From assembly GCF_017814945.1 (NCBI RefSeq), contig NZ_JAGIPX010000043.1, positions 1 to 64,000 on the forward strand: 64,000 nt of DNA. Direction: 5' to 3'. Positions 9,286 through 18,594 of this stretch are shown piece by piece. Source of the DNA: Paraburkholderia sp. LEh10. GTDB lineage: Bacteria; Pseudomonadota; Gammaproteobacteria; Burkholderiales; Burkholderiaceae. Every line of letters starts with the position of its first letter. Position 1 is the stretch's first letter. The notes under the pieces were generated by a model that was given only the letters and a program-made list of their open reading frames with translations, did no database searches and had not been told where the DNA came from. Both the position numbers and the translations under genes were made by a program.

Positions 9286-10221
9286 TCAGGCGGCCGATTC
9301 GATACGGCGATGAACGGTCGGCGCGAGGCGCTCGAAGGGCAGCGTGCTCGCTGCGAGCGCGGCCGCGTCCGGATACCGCTCGCGGACGATATCGGTCAGC
9401 ACCTGGCCGGGCGGCGCTTCGACGAACACCTTCGCGCCCATCTCGACCATCAGCGTCAGCGCATCGAACCAGCGCACCGTGTAGCGCATGTTCATCGCGA
9501 GGTCGTCGCGCACAGCATCGGCCGTATGCAGCGCGCGGCCGCCGCGATTGCCGATGTACAGGCTCGACGGCGCGCGCAACGGCACGTTGCGTGCGTAGTC
9601 CGACAGCGCGTCGGCGGCTGCGGCGAGCAGTTCGCAATGCGACGGCACGCTGACCGCAAGCCGCGTCGCCTTGCGCGCGCCCGCTGCGAGCGCGCGTGCG
9701 TTGAACGCATCCAGCGCATCGTTCGAACCTGCCACGACGATCTGGCGTGGCGCATTGACGTTGCCGACATAGATGCGCCCGTCGGCAGTGCGCGCCTGTT
9801 CATCGGCGAGGCGCTCGACTTCGTGCTCGGTGAGCCCGGAAATGGCCGCGAGCCCATAGCCGCTCGGGTACGCGGCTTCCATCAACTCGGCCCGCTTGCG
9901 CACCAGCAGCAGCGCATCGGCGAAGCCGATCGCGCCGCAACTGACGGCCGCCGCATACGCACCCACCGACAGACCCGCGCTGACTTCGGGCACCAGTCCT
10001 TCCGCTTCGAGCGCGCGCCGCATCGCGACGCCTGCCGTCAGCAAGCCCGTTTGCACGGCGACCGTCGATTCGAGAGCCGCGCGCGTGTCGAGTGTCAGTA
10101 CATCGATGCCGAGCACCTGCGAGGCTTCGTCGAGTGTCGCCTGAATCGCGGCATGCGCGCCGAGGCGATGCAAGTAGCCTTCCGTCTGCGCACCCTGGCC
10201 GGGAAAGAGATACGCGAGCAT
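9286..10221 (-). CDS. mdcH: malonate decarboxylase epsilon subunit (malonyl-CoA:ACP transacylase) MdcH
   Basis: A 311-residue acyltransferase of the FabD fold that loads malonate onto the decarboxylase acyl carrier protein. The N-terminal LFPGQGAQ loop, the nucleophile elbow GLSVG (Ser85) and SVPSHCELL with the catalytic His are all present. It is the last gene of the mdc operon. Its ATG shares one base with the mdcG stop (TGATG), which implies translational coupling. Confidence 0.93.
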   Translation of the reverse strand: MLAYLFPGQGAQTEGYLHRLGAHAAIQATLDEASQVLGIDVLTLDTRAALESTVAVQTGLLTAGVAMRRALEAEGLVPEVSAGLSVGAYAAAVSCGAIGFADALLLVRKRAELMEAAYPSGYGLAAISGLTEHEVERLADEQARTADGRIYVGNVNAPRQIVVAGSNDALDAFNARALAAGARKATRLAVSVPSHCELLAAAADALSDYARNVPLRAPSSLYIGNRGGRALHTADAVRDDLAMNMRYTVRWFDALTLMVEMGAKVFVEAPPGQVLTDIVRERYPDAAALAASTLPFERLAPTVHRRIESAA

Positions 10222-10934
10222 CAGCGGCACGCCTCTGCGTGTTCGCGCGCCCACGGATCGGCGACGAGCCGCGGACCGCTTGCGTGCCGCGCCATCACGC
10301 GCGCCTTGCCGGATGCGTATTCGGCGAGCGCGACGCCGCCTGCGGGCGTCTCGAGTTGCGCATCGATGCGAATGCCTGTGTCGACGGCATGCCCGGCGAG
10401 CATCGCATGGATGCGCGTCGCGTCGTCGCGTGAAAGATGATTCGGCGTCCGTATCAACAGATCGAGATCGCTTGTGGCCGTCACGGTCGGCTGAAGTGTC
10501 GCGAGTTCGAATCCCGCACTGCCCGTGGGGCCCCATGCAAGATCATCCAGACGGGAGCACGCTGTATCGCGAAGCAGCGCATCCAGCGCGATAAACGCGG
10601 GCAGCGCGCGACGCTGCGCCACGAGCCGCGTTGATCCTTCTGACAACAACGCCTCGGGCTTGACGACAGCCTCGATATCGCCGCACCGCGCCCACGTCCC
10701 GTACCGCTCGTTGCGCGCCGCGCCGCGCACGCCGACGGCGACGAAACCGGCCGCCGCCAGCGCCCGCCTCACGACGACGAACGGTGCGCGGGCGAAGGCA
10801 TCGCGTACCCACGCCGGTTCGTCGTCGAAGGCTTCCAGATGCCGCAAGCGCAAGATGTCATGCGCTTGCCAGCGGATATCGCCGGCAGCGCGCACATCGC
10901 CGGGCGCAAATGGAGCGGCTGCGCACACGCGCAT
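10221..10934 (-). CDS. mdcG: malonate decarboxylase holo-ACP synthase MdcG
   Basis: A 237-residue phosphoribosyl-dephospho-CoA transferase that attaches the 2'-(5''-triphosphoribosyl)-3'-dephospho-CoA prosthetic group to MdcC. The nucleotidyltransferase-like TSDLDLLIR motif and the RRALAAAGFVAVGVRG segment fit MdcG. The start codon overlaps the mdcE stop (TAATG) and the stop overlaps the mdcH start, so it sits in a chain of coupled reading frames. The upstream in-frame ATG at 10949 lies within mdcE and is less likely. Confidence 0.92.
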   Translation of the reverse strand: MRVCAAAPFAPGDVRAAGDIRWQAHDILRLRHLEAFDDEPAWVRDAFARAPFVVVRRALAAAGFVAVGVRGAARNERYGTWARCGDIEAVVKPEALLSEGSTRLVAQRRALPAFIALDALLRDTACSRLDDLAWGPTGSAGFELATLQPTVTATSDLDLLIRTPNHLSRDDATRIHAMLAGHAVDTGIRIDAQLETPAGGVALAEYASGKARVMARHASGPRLVADPWAREHAEACR

Positions 10935-11761
10935 TACGCTGCGTCCCACTGTTCGGCGAGCCGCCGCCGCACTTCGATCGACGCGGCGCGCGTCTGTTTG
11001 GCCGCATCCGATTCCAGCCGCCGCGCGAGCCCGTGCTTGTCGGCGCGCGCGCTCTGGATCGATTCCGCGAGCACGCCGCGCACGCGTTCGATCTGCGCAT
11101 CTGTCGGCGCATCGGCATCGACATCCTTGATCAGGTTGTCGAGCAAGCCGAGCTTCGCGAACGACGCCATCGTGTACGACATCGGCGTGATCTTTTCGCC
11201 GAGTTCATCGAGTGCTTCGACCGTGCGGCGCGTGACGCGCGCGGCCGCTTCCTTGCCCATCGCGTGAACCATCGTGCCGGGCGCATCGAGCGCGACGATC
11301 CGGTTCGCCTGATAGCCGTGCGCGAGGAACGCGCCCGACATCGCCGGTCCGACGATCAGCGCGATGACGGGATGCCCGGCATCGCGCGCGCTCGCATAGG
11401 CGTCGACGGCGGACGCGCAGGCCAGATGGATGCCGAGCGTCTCTTCGCGATAGCCGTACGCCTGGCTCTTCACATCGACGATTGCGACGATCGGGCGCTT
11501 GCGCGCCGACGATGCATCGCGCGCGATCGTTGCGCGCACCGTATGCGCGAGCCGCCAGCCCTGTTCGAGCCCGACGACGTTCTCGCGTGCGCGTGGAAAG
11601 CGGTTATCGGGGTCCGGCACGACGGCGAAAAAGCTCACCGTCTCGCCGCCGAGCGACGCCTCGCCGGACCAGACAGGGGCAGCCGTCGCGGTATCGCCGG
11701 CGAGCGCCTCGAACCAGCGCATGCCGCGCGTGAGTGCCTGACTGTGGGTCGTTGCGTTCAT
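10934..11761 (-). CDS. mdcE: malonate decarboxylase gamma subunit MdcE
   Basis: A 275-residue carboxyltransferase-fold subunit which, with MdcD, decarboxylates malonyl-S-ACP to acetyl-S-ACP. GHPVIALIVGPAMSGAFLAHG and the Ala/Gly-rich oxyanion region are typical. The start overlaps the 3' end of mdcD by 4 bp (ATGA), and the stop overlaps mdcG. The length matches the family. Confidence 0.93.
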   Translation of the reverse strand: MNATTHSQALTRGMRWFEALAGDTATAAPVWSGEASLGGETVSFFAVVPDPDNRFPRARENVVGLEQGWRLAHTVRATIARDASSARKRPIVAIVDVKSQAYGYREETLGIHLACASAVDAYASARDAGHPVIALIVGPAMSGAFLAHGYQANRIVALDAPGTMVHAMGKEAAARVTRRTVEALDELGEKITPMSYTMASFAKLGLLDNLIKDVDADAPTDAQIERVRGVLAESIQSARADKHGLARRLESDAAKQTRAASIEVRRRLAEQWDAA

Positions 11762-12660
11762 CGTTGATCCTTGCGCGGCGCGGCCGCCTCGTTTGCGTTG
11801 AAGGTGGCGTCGAACACCTCGCGCATCGTTTCGGGCGACACGTTCGACGGATCGATGCGCGCGAGCCGCTCCAGATACACGGGCACCTGTTCCGTGCGAT
11901 GCGCGGCCGGCACGCCGCGCGCAAACGCGTCGACAATCGCCGCGCGGATCGCGTGCGCGTCGTCGTCGACGAGCGCATCCGCCAGTCCCGTCGCCACGCG
12001 CTGTTCGCCGCCGATCATCTGCCACACGCGGCGCCGGTCGCTCGCATCGAGTTCTTCGATGCCCGCTTCCTGCTCGATCACTTCCGGTCCGTTCATGCCG
12101 AGCCGACCCTGCTTCGTCGCGATCAGGTAAGAGCACAGCCCGGCCGCGAGCGACATTCCGCCGAAGCAGCCGACCATCCCCGCAATCACGCCGATGACGG
12201 GCACGTGACGCCGCAGTGCGACGATCGCCGCCTGGATCTCGGCGATCACGGCAAGCCCGAGATTCGCTTCCTGCAGGCGCACGCCGCCCGTTTCAAACAG
12301 CACGACGGGCCGCACGATCTTGCCGCGCTCGCAGTCGCGCAACGCCAGTTCGAGCGCCGCCGCGATCTTGCTGCCCGACACCTCGCCGATGCTGCCGCCC
12401 TGGAACGCCGACTCGATCGCGGCGACCACGGCAGGCTCGCCGCCGATCGTGCCGCGCGCGATCACCGCGCCGTCGTCGGCCTGGCAGACGATGCCCTGCA
12501 AAGGCAGCCACGGCGATTCGATACGGTCGAACGGCCCGAGCAGCTCGCGGAACGTGCCGTCGTCGAGCAATGCGCGCGCGCGCTCACGCGCAGGCAGTTC
12601 GATGAAACTGTCGCGCAGCGCGGGCATCGACGGCGCGTTCGGAATCGTCACGGTGCTCAT
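11758..12660 (-). CDS. mdcD: malonate decarboxylase beta subunit MdcD
   Basis: A 300-residue crotonase/carboxyltransferase-fold subunit, partner of MdcE in the decarboxylation step. GMVGCFGGMSLAAGLCSYLIA contains the oxyanion glycine stretch, and GPEVIEQEAGIEE matches the family. It overlaps mdcC by 4 bp upstream and mdcE by 4 bp downstream. Confidence 0.93.
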   Translation of the reverse strand: MSTVTIPNAPSMPALRDSFIELPARERARALLDDGTFRELLGPFDRIESPWLPLQGIVCQADDGAVIARGTIGGEPAVVAAIESAFQGGSIGEVSGSKIAAALELALRDCERGKIVRPVVLFETGGVRLQEANLGLAVIAEIQAAIVALRRHVPVIGVIAGMVGCFGGMSLAAGLCSYLIATKQGRLGMNGPEVIEQEAGIEELDASDRRRVWQMIGGEQRVATGLADALVDDDAHAIRAAIVDAFARGVPAAHRTEQVPVYLERLARIDPSNVSPETMREVFDATFNANEAAAPRKDQR

Positions 12661-12971
12661 GCGCCTGCTCCCTTGCCCGAGGCCTCGGCGGCTTCGACGG
12701 CCTCCGCGAGACGCAGCGCGACGACGCCGGGCGTCGCGCCGAAGTCGTTGATCTCGATCTGCGCGGCGCCGTCATAGCGCGTGAAGAAGCGGTCGAGCAC
12801 GCTCTTCCAGATATGCCCGTAGCCGTCGACGCTGGTGCGCACGGTCACGGTCGCCTTCAGTGCGCCGGCGGGCGACAGCAGCACTTCGAGATCCCCCGAG
12901 CCGACGACGCCCACATGGGCGCGGGTCGAGATCGCGCGTTGCGCCGGATAGTCGAATGTCATCTGTTCCAT
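12657..12971 (-). CDS. mdcC: malonate decarboxylase acyl carrier protein MdcC (delta subunit)
   Basis: A 104-residue acyl carrier protein. The prosthetic group attaches to a serine in the VVGSGDLEVLL motif (Ser25 from the chosen start), as in characterised MdcC. The C-terminal part (IEINDFGATPGVVALRL) is typical. The ATG at 12971 lies 5 bp after the mdcB stop. A second in-frame ATG three codons later is possible. It lies between the prosthetic-group synthase and the two decarboxylase subunits. Confidence 0.93.
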   Translation of the reverse strand: MEQMTFDYPAQRAISTRAHVGVVGSGDLEVLLSPAGALKATVTVRTSVDGYGHIWKSVLDRFFTRYDGAAQIEINDFGATPGVVALRLAEAVEAAEASGKGAGA

Positions 12972-12976
12972 CAGTT

Positions 12977-13933
12977 TCAGCTCCCGCTGGCCGCGTGTTG
13001 CGCCAGCTTGTCGATGAAGAGGGTGGCGGCGAGCAGATCGGCTGCGCCGCCGGGAGAAGCGTTGAGCGACAGCAGTTCGCCGTCGAGCGCGGCGAGCGCC
13101 GCGCGTCCCGCCGCAGTCGATACGCCGCCCGCCGCGAGCACGGCGCGTGCGCCGCGCTGGCCCGCGTGCAGACCCGCAAGGCCGGCGCGGTGCAGCAGGC
13201 ACGTATCGTCGAGCGAGGCCATGATCGCGAGCAGCGTGTCGAGACGCGCGGCGTCTTCGCCGATGCCTTTCGCGCGCGCCGCGCGCAATGCGGGCAGGCC
13301 GATGTCGAGCGCATGCGGAAAGCCGTCCTGCGCTTCCTGCCGCGCGCCGCCGACCTGGAACCGGCGGCGCACGCGCTCGCCGTGGCTGTCGGCGCAGTTG
13401 CCGAAGCGGTCCGGAAAGCACGCGATCTGCGCGCCGAGCTCGCAGACGTGCGCGGCGGCAGAGCGCGCATGCGCGGGCAGGGCGGTCGAACACGCTGAAG
13501 CGTCGCCGGCGAACACGATGGCCGCGCCCGCGACCAGCAGGCCGATGATCCATATCGCGCCGCGATGCGCGTTGCTGCCGTTGGTCGCGCGCATCATGTC
13601 CTGTTCGCCGGCGCGCCCGATTTGCGCGAGCTCCGCGCGCAGCGTCGCGGACGGCATGCGGCCCCGCGAGGCGCTCGCGAGGGCCGCGAACGTCGGTTCG
13701 AGCGCGCGCGCCGAACGCAGCATCAACGACAAGTCCAGATCGCGATGCGCGCCGCTGCCGCGCGCGTCGACGAGCGCGGGCTTCGGCGTCAGTTGCGCCT
13801 CTTCGATCAGCGATGCGACGGCAAAATGCGCGAGGGTCGCATCGGAGAGCGCGGCGTCGTGCCCGTCAAAGTCACGCGCGTTCGCACGACGAAACGTGAC
13901 CGCCGCGAGCGGGATGGCAAGCTGGACGGCCAT
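12977..13933 (-). CDS. mdcB: triphosphoribosyl-dephospho-CoA synthase MdcB
   Basis: A 318-residue CitG/MdcB-family enzyme that makes the prosthetic-group precursor from dephospho-CoA and ATP. The signature TPKPALVDARGSGAHRDLDL is present near residues 49-68, with NGSNAHRGAIW and the C-terminal SPGGAADLLAATLFID. It is encoded 4 bp after mdcA. The Ala-rich insertions are longer than in enterobacterial CitG but normal for high-GC Burkholderiaceae. Confidence 0.92.
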   Translation of the reverse strand: MAVQLAIPLAAVTFRRANARDFDGHDAALSDATLAHFAVASLIEEAQLTPKPALVDARGSGAHRDLDLSLMLRSARALEPTFAALASASRGRMPSATLRAELAQIGRAGEQDMMRATNGSNAHRGAIWIIGLLVAGAAIVFAGDASACSTALPAHARSAAAHVCELGAQIACFPDRFGNCADSHGERVRRRFQVGGARQEAQDGFPHALDIGLPALRAARAKGIGEDAARLDTLLAIMASLDDTCLLHRAGLAGLHAGQRGARAVLAAGGVSTAAGRAALAALDGELLSLNASPGGAADLLAATLFIDKLAQHAASGS

Positions 13934-13937
13934 CGCG

Positions 13938-15626
13938 TCACCAGCTGCGGAAGCGCGCCGGCGGCGCGTAGAGCCCGCCCGACCATGTAACGAGATCGTC
14001 GATGCTGCGCGCCGCGAGCAGCGAGCGTTTCGCTTCGCCGCGGCGGATGCCGAGATCTTCCGGATACGCGACGACGCCTCTGCGGCGCAGCTCGGCCGTC
14101 TTTTCCGGCTTCGCGCGCAAGCCGATCGGCGTCACGCCGGCCACGGCCGCGACAGCCGCGCGCCGTTCGTCGATGCCTTGCGCCTTGTGCAGATGCGCGA
14201 TGCCTTCTTCCGTGACGACATGGCTCACGTCGTCGCCGTAGATCATCACGGGCGCGACGGGCATGCCGCTCTTCTTGCCGACGGCGACGGCGTCGAGTTC
14301 ATCGACGAAGGTCGGCTCGCCGCCTTTCTTGTACGTTTCGGCCAGTTGCACGACGAGCTTCTGGCCGCGCGACACAGGCCCCTGGTCCTTCAGCAGCTTG
14401 AGCCACGCTTCGCTCGAATGACGCCGTCCGCGCGGATCGTGGCCCATGTTCGGCGCACCGCCGAATCCCGCGAGCCGCCCGCGCGTCACCGTCGACGAAT
14501 TCGCATCGCCGTCGATCTGCAGCGTCGAGCCGATGAAGAGATCGACGCCGTATTGCCCGGCGAGCTGGCACAGCACGCGGTTCGAGCGCAGCGTGCCGTC
14601 GTTGCCCGTGAAGAACACGTCGGGACGCGCTTCGATATACGCCTCCATGCCGACCTCGCTGCCGAAGCAATGCACGCTGTCGACCCAGCCGGATTCGATC
14701 GCGGGAATCAGCGTGGGGTGTGGGTTGAGCGTCCAGTTGCGGCAGATCTTGCCCTTGAGTCCGAGCGATTCGCCATAGGTCGGCAGCAGCAATTCGATCG
14801 CGGCCGTGTCGAAACCGATGCCGTGATTCAGCGACGTGATCCCATACGGCTCGTAGATGCCCTTGATGACCATCATCGCCGTCAGCACCTGCAGATCGCC
14901 GATATGGCGCGGATCGCGCGTGAACAGGGGCTCGACGGCGAACGGCCGGTCGGCCTGCACGACCACGTCGACCCACGACGCGGGAATATCGACGCGCGGC
15001 AGTTCATCGACGATCTCGTTCACCTGCACGATCACGATGCCATGCCGGAACGCGGCCGCTTCGGCGATGGTCGGCGTGTCTTCCGTATTCGGGCCGGTGT
15101 AGAGATTGCCGTGACGGTCTGCTTTTTCCGCGCACAGCAACGCGACATTCGGCGTGAGGTCGACGAACATGCGCGCATACAGTTCGACGTACGTGTAGAT
15201 CGCGCCGATTTCGAGCTGGCCGTCTTCCAGCAGTTGCGCGACGCGCAGGCTCTGCGGACCGGCAAACGAGAAATCGACCTTGTGCGCGATGTTCTTCTCG
15301 AACAGCGTCAGGTGTTCCGGGCGGCTGATGCTGGAGATCAGCAGATGGACGTCATGCACCTTCTGCGAATCGACCTGCGCGAACGAGCGCGACAGGAAGT
15401 CGGCCTGCTTCTGGTTGTCGCCTTCGAGCGCGACGCGGTCGCCGGGGCGAATCAGGATTTCCAGCGCATCGACCATGCGCGCGGCGGGCAGGATGCCGTC
15501 TTTGAGCCAGGGCTCGATCGCGGCGAGCCTGCGGCGCTTCTCATCGCGTTTGGTGGTCCAGGAGCGCGCGGGCGCCGCCGTTGCCTGTGCCAATCCGAGC
15601 TTGGCTGACTCGACTCGCTGATTCAT
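13938..15626 (-). CDS. mdcA: malonate decarboxylase alpha subunit MdcA (acetyl-S-ACP:malonate ACP transferase)
   Basis: A 562-residue CoA-transferase-like subunit that exchanges acetyl for malonyl on the acyl carrier protein. Family sequences such as WLKDGILPAARMVDALEILI near residue 40, GSEVGMEAYIEARPDVFFTG, and GAPNMGHDPRGRRHSSEAWL are present, and the length is as expected. It is the first structural gene, 7 bp downstream of the regulator gene. Confidence 0.95.
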   Translation of the reverse strand: MNQRVESAKLGLAQATAAPARSWTTKRDEKRRRLAAIEPWLKDGILPAARMVDALEILIRPGDRVALEGDNQKQADFLSRSFAQVDSQKVHDVHLLISSISRPEHLTLFEKNIAHKVDFSFAGPQSLRVAQLLEDGQLEIGAIYTYVELYARMFVDLTPNVALLCAEKADRHGNLYTGPNTEDTPTIAEAAAFRHGIVIVQVNEIVDELPRVDIPASWVDVVVQADRPFAVEPLFTRDPRHIGDLQVLTAMMVIKGIYEPYGITSLNHGIGFDTAAIELLLPTYGESLGLKGKICRNWTLNPHPTLIPAIESGWVDSVHCFGSEVGMEAYIEARPDVFFTGNDGTLRSNRVLCQLAGQYGVDLFIGSTLQIDGDANSSTVTRGRLAGFGGAPNMGHDPRGRRHSSEAWLKLLKDQGPVSRGQKLVVQLAETYKKGGEPTFVDELDAVAVGKKSGMPVAPVMIYGDDVSHVVTEEGIAHLHKAQGIDERRAAVAAVAGVTPIGLRAKPEKTAELRRRGVVAYPEDLGIRRGEAKRSLLAARSIDDLVTWSGGLYAPPARFRSW

Positions 15627-15633
15627 CGGTGCT

Positions 15634-16416
15634 TCAACTCCCGATAGTGGTTGGAGTGCGCGCGGGCCGTCCGCGGCGTCTGCGCGGCGTGGCCGCGGCG
15701 GCTTCGGCCTGCGCGCGTTCCGTCAAGAAACGGTAGACCAGCTCGCCCGTGCCCAGCAGGTGGGCGGAGATGAGCGACTGGGCGGCGGCGATGTCCTTGC
15801 GCTCGACGGCGGCAAGGATCGCCTCGTGTTCGGTGTCGGACTCGCCCTTGTAGGCGGGCAAGCCGAACTTCAGTCTCAGGTATCGCTCGCCGCGCCGATG
15901 CAGCGCCGCGATCATCTCGGCGAGCTGAGGACGGTTGGCGGGCGCGTACAGGCACGTATGGAACGCCTCGTTGCGCGCGACATAGAGCGCGGGGTCGGGC
16001 TCACGCTCGGCGGCTTCACGCAGCGACGCCGCTTCGCGCAGCGTTTCTGGCGTGTGGTTCGGAATCGCCAGCGCGATCGCGAGGCTTTCGAGCGCCGAGC
16101 GGATCTCGTAGATCTCGCGCGCTTCGGCGGGCGTGAGCCGTGCGACCGTCGCGCCCTTGTTCAATTCGACCTTGACCCATCCTTCCGTTTCCAGCAGACG
16201 CAGCGCCTCGCGCACGGGAATCGCGCTGACCGAGAAGTGACGCGCGATCGCGTCCTGACGCAGCGGCGCGCCCGGCTCGAGCGTGCCTTCGACGATCGCC
16301 GCGCGCAGCGCCTCCGCGATCATGCGCGAAGTGCTGGGCCGCGGAGCGTTGGCCGTCGGCAGAAAAGGGACGCGCGGTGCGCTGTCCAGGGGAAAACCAT
16401 CGGTTGCGTTGCTCAT
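15634..16416 (-). CDS. mdcY: GntR-family (FadR/FCD type) regulator of the mdc operon
   Basis: A 260-residue regulator. A winged helix with SRMIAEALRAAIVEGTLEPG and IPVREALRLLETEGWV occupies about residues 30-100, and an all-helical FCD effector domain follows. The C-terminal tail is Arg/Ala-rich (PRRRRGRPAR). It is the first gene of the mdc operon, 7 bp before mdcA, so it would control its own synthesis. A GntR-type repressor named MdcY controls the Acinetobacter mdc operon, and I use that name by analogy. The ATG at 16416 is chosen because the upstream frame lies in the AT-rich promoter region. Confidence 0.85.
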   Translation of the reverse strand: MSNATDGFPLDSAPRVPFLPTANAPRPSTSRMIAEALRAAIVEGTLEPGAPLRQDAIARHFSVSAIPVREALRLLETEGWVKVELNKGATVARLTPAEAREIYEIRSALESLAIALAIPNHTPETLREAASLREAAEREPDPALYVARNEAFHTCLYAPANRPQLAEMIAALHRRGERYLRLKFGLPAYKGESDTEHEAILAAVERKDIAAAQSLISAHLLGTGELVYRFLTERAQAEAAAATPRRRRGRPARTPTTIGS

Positions 16417-16420
16417 GACA

Positions 16421-16440
16421 TCAAATATTATATATAAAAA
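16421..16440. promoter_or_regulatory. AT-rich palindrome, candidate MdcY operator
   Basis: Directly upstream of the regulator start lies the perfect palindrome TTATATATAA (16428-16437) inside a 20-bp A+T-only stretch. It stands out sharply from the GC-rich surroundings. It sits between the mdc operon and the divergent permease, where a GntR dimer could control both. Inferred from position and symmetry only. Confidence 0.45.
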
Positions 16441-16594
16441 TGCACAATTTCTAGCGGGACAAACCCGGGGTTTTCGTAGAGGCACGGCGCTTCGGGCTTC
16501 CTCTCACAGCCATGCGGCGGGCCGCATGCAAGGGCAGCGCGGGTGTCGTGACGGTCACCCAATCCAACCGTAGTACGTGGAGGAGCAGGAGCAA

Positions 16595-17902
16595 ATGATG
16601 AATTCTTCGATATCGGACCGTGCACGGGTAGTGCGGCAGAAGACGCCGCTGAACCGATCACAGATTGCCGGATTTTGGGGCGCGTGGGCGGGCTGGACGC
16701 TCGACGGGATGGACTCGTTCATCTACGCGCTGGTGCTCACGCCGGCGCTGACCGAGCTGCTGCCGCGCTCGGGCTATGCGGCGACGCCCGCGAACGTCGG
16801 CCTTGCAGGTTCGATTCTTTTTGCGCTCTTCCTCGTGGGCTGGGGTTTGTCGTTCATTTGGGGGCCGCTTGCGGACCGTTTCGGTCGCACGAAAGTGCTG
16901 GCGGGCACGATCTTCACGTTCGCGATCTTCACGGGCCTGTCGGCGACCTCGCATAACGTGTGGGAGCTCGGCATCTACCGCTTCATTGCGGGCGTCGGCA
17001 TTGGCGGCGAATGGGCGCTGGCGGGCACCTATGTCGCGGAAGCGTGGCCTGAGGACCGGCGCAAGATGGGCGCGGGTTATCTGCAGACGGGCTACTACGC
17101 GGGCTTTTTTCTGGCTGCCGCGCTCAACTATACGATCGGCGTGCACTTTGGCTGGCGCGCGATGTTCCTGACGGGCGCCGTGCCTGTGTTCGTCGCGATC
17201 ATGATCCTGACGCGCGTGAAGGAATCGGAGAAGTGGCAGAAGGCGGAAGCGCGCGACGTGGTGCACGTGAAGCCGATGCGCGAGATTTTCGGGCCGACGT
17301 ATCGCCGCCGCACGTGGGTGATGTGCGCGCTGTTGACGATCGCGATCATTGGCTTGTGGGCGGGCGCCGTGTATGAGCCGTCGGCGGTGATTCAACTGGC
17401 GACGCGCGCTGGCATGGCGAAACCTGACGCGATCAAGATGGCCTCGATGGCGACGGGGCTGCTGTCGATCGGCACGATTCTCGGCTGTCTTGCGTTGCCG
17501 ACGCTTGCTGAGCGCATCGGCCGCAAGAAGACGCTCATGATTTATTTTGCGGGCATGGCTGTGGCGATTATCGGCAGCTTTGGCTGGGCGTTCTATTTGC
17601 CGAATGGGCTTGCACCGTTTATCGCCTGGTTGTTCGTGCTTGGATTCTTTGGTGGCAACTTCGCGTTGTTCAGTTTGTGGTTGCCGGAACTGTTTGAAAC
17701 GCGCGTGCGGGCGACGGCGTTTGCGTTTTGCACGTCGTTTGGGCGATTCGTCGGGGCTGGGGTGAATTTTCTGCTCGGGGCGGCTGTGCTTAATATGCAC
17801 ACATTGGGCGTGCCCGTTGCACTGACTGCGCTCGCGTTCATTGCTGGGATCTTTATTATTCCGTTGGCACGGGAGACGCGCGGGGAAGCTTTGCCGCAGT
17901 GA
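16595..17902 (+). CDS. MFS transporter, candidate malonate or dicarboxylate permease
   Basis: A 435-residue major facilitator protein with 12 predicted membrane helices. The GPLADRFGRTKVL motif between helices 2 and 3, the ERIGRKK counterpart in the second half, and IYRFIAGVGIGGEW match the metabolite:H+ symporter (sialic acid/benzoate-like) group. A GGAGG sequence precedes the ATG pair at 16595/16598. It diverges from the mdc operon across a shared promoter region. The usual malonate carriers MdcL/MdcM or MdcF are absent from this cluster, so this permease may supply malonate; that is inference from position. Confidence 0.8.
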   Translation: MMNSSISDRARVVRQKTPLNRSQIAGFWGAWAGWTLDGMDSFIYALVLTPALTELLPRSGYAATPANVGLAGSILFALFLVGWGLSFIWGPLADRFGRTKVLAGTIFTFAIFTGLSATSHNVWELGIYRFIAGVGIGGEWALAGTYVAEAWPEDRRKMGAGYLQTGYYAGFFLAAALNYTIGVHFGWRAMFLTGAVPVFVAIMILTRVKESEKWQKAEARDVVHVKPMREIFGPTYRRRTWVMCALLTIAIIGLWAGAVYEPSAVIQLATRAGMAKPDAIKMASMATGLLSIGTILGCLALPTLAERIGRKKTLMIYFAGMAVAIIGSFGWAFYLPNGLAPFIAWLFVLGFFGGNFALFSLWLPELFETRVRATAFAFCTSFGRFVGAGVNFLLGAAVLNMHTLGVPVALTALAFIAGIFIIPLARETRGEALPQ

Positions 17903-18075
17903 GCCTTTTGATTCGGTTTTGTACTGCGGTTTGTTTTGCCGCTGTCGCAGGCATCCGCGATAGCGGTTTGTTTTGCCGCTGTCGCGTGCATTCGCGATTG
18001 CGGTTTGTTTTGCCTTTGCGCGGGCATCCGCGATAGCGCCTCGCGGCGCGGGCGTTGCCCCTGTGCGGGGCGGCA

Positions 18076-18107
18076 CCTCCTTTCTTTGCCGCGGCAAAGA
18101 AAGGAGG
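18076..18107. repeat. 32-bp perfect palindrome in the left repeat arm
   Basis: CCTCCTTTCTTTGCCG is followed immediately by its exact reverse complement, so there is no loop. It could act as a hairpin in RNA or a cruciform in DNA. The equivalent site in the right arm is 18571-18594 with a 24-bp perfect core. Confidence 0.85.
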
Positions 18108-18570
18108 CAAAGAAAGCCGCTCACACCGCCAATGCTTGACCGTTACCCACGGGCCCTCAACATCCCGATGTTTATCGCGGCAGTGTGCTCGCCCACGCCC
18201 GTTGCCCACGCACTGATTGCGCCTCACCCGCTTCATGCACCCGCATAGCAGACCACGCCCTCGATTATCCCGTGCCCCCATGCGGCAAACCTATGTGGGC
18301 CGTCGCGCCATCAGATCACCTTCGCTGCGTGACGTCTCTGCACAGTGCGAGCGCTGCCCCGCGAGGCGTGACAACCGACATACGTTTGCCGCATAGGGCA
18401 CTGAAATACCCGGAACGGTAGGCCCTGTACGAGCGCGTGAAGCGGGTGAGGCATTCAATCAGCGCGTGCGCAACGGGCAAGTTCAGCACGCTGCCAAGCG
18501 AAGCGCGGGGACGTTGAGAGCCCGTGGATAACGGCCAAGCATTGGCGGGGTGAGCGGCTTTCTTTGCTTA

Positions 18571-18594
18571 CTTTCTTTGCCGCGGCAAAGAAAG
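18571..18594. repeat. 24-bp perfect palindrome in the right repeat arm
   Basis: CTTTCTTTGCCG is followed directly by its reverse complement. It is the mirror copy of the left-arm palindrome at 18076-18107; the outer 4 bp on each side have diverged. Confidence 0.85.

Noticed and set aside
12813..15608. A 931-codon open frame on the plus strand opposite mdcA-mdcC
   Set aside because: It is the antisense of well-identified mdc genes; its Arg/Ala/Asp-rich composition is the mirror of high-GC coding DNA and it lacks a ribosome binding site and any domain.
17927..18036. CRISPR array (three tandem 36-37-bp units)
   Set aside because: The units are contiguous with no spacers between them and belong to the larger inverted repeat; no cas genes are present.
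16658..18124. Minus-strand frame opposite the MFS permease running into the repeat
   Set aside because: Half is antisense of the permease and the rest is translation of the inverted repeat, which gives the same pseudo-peptide in both arms.
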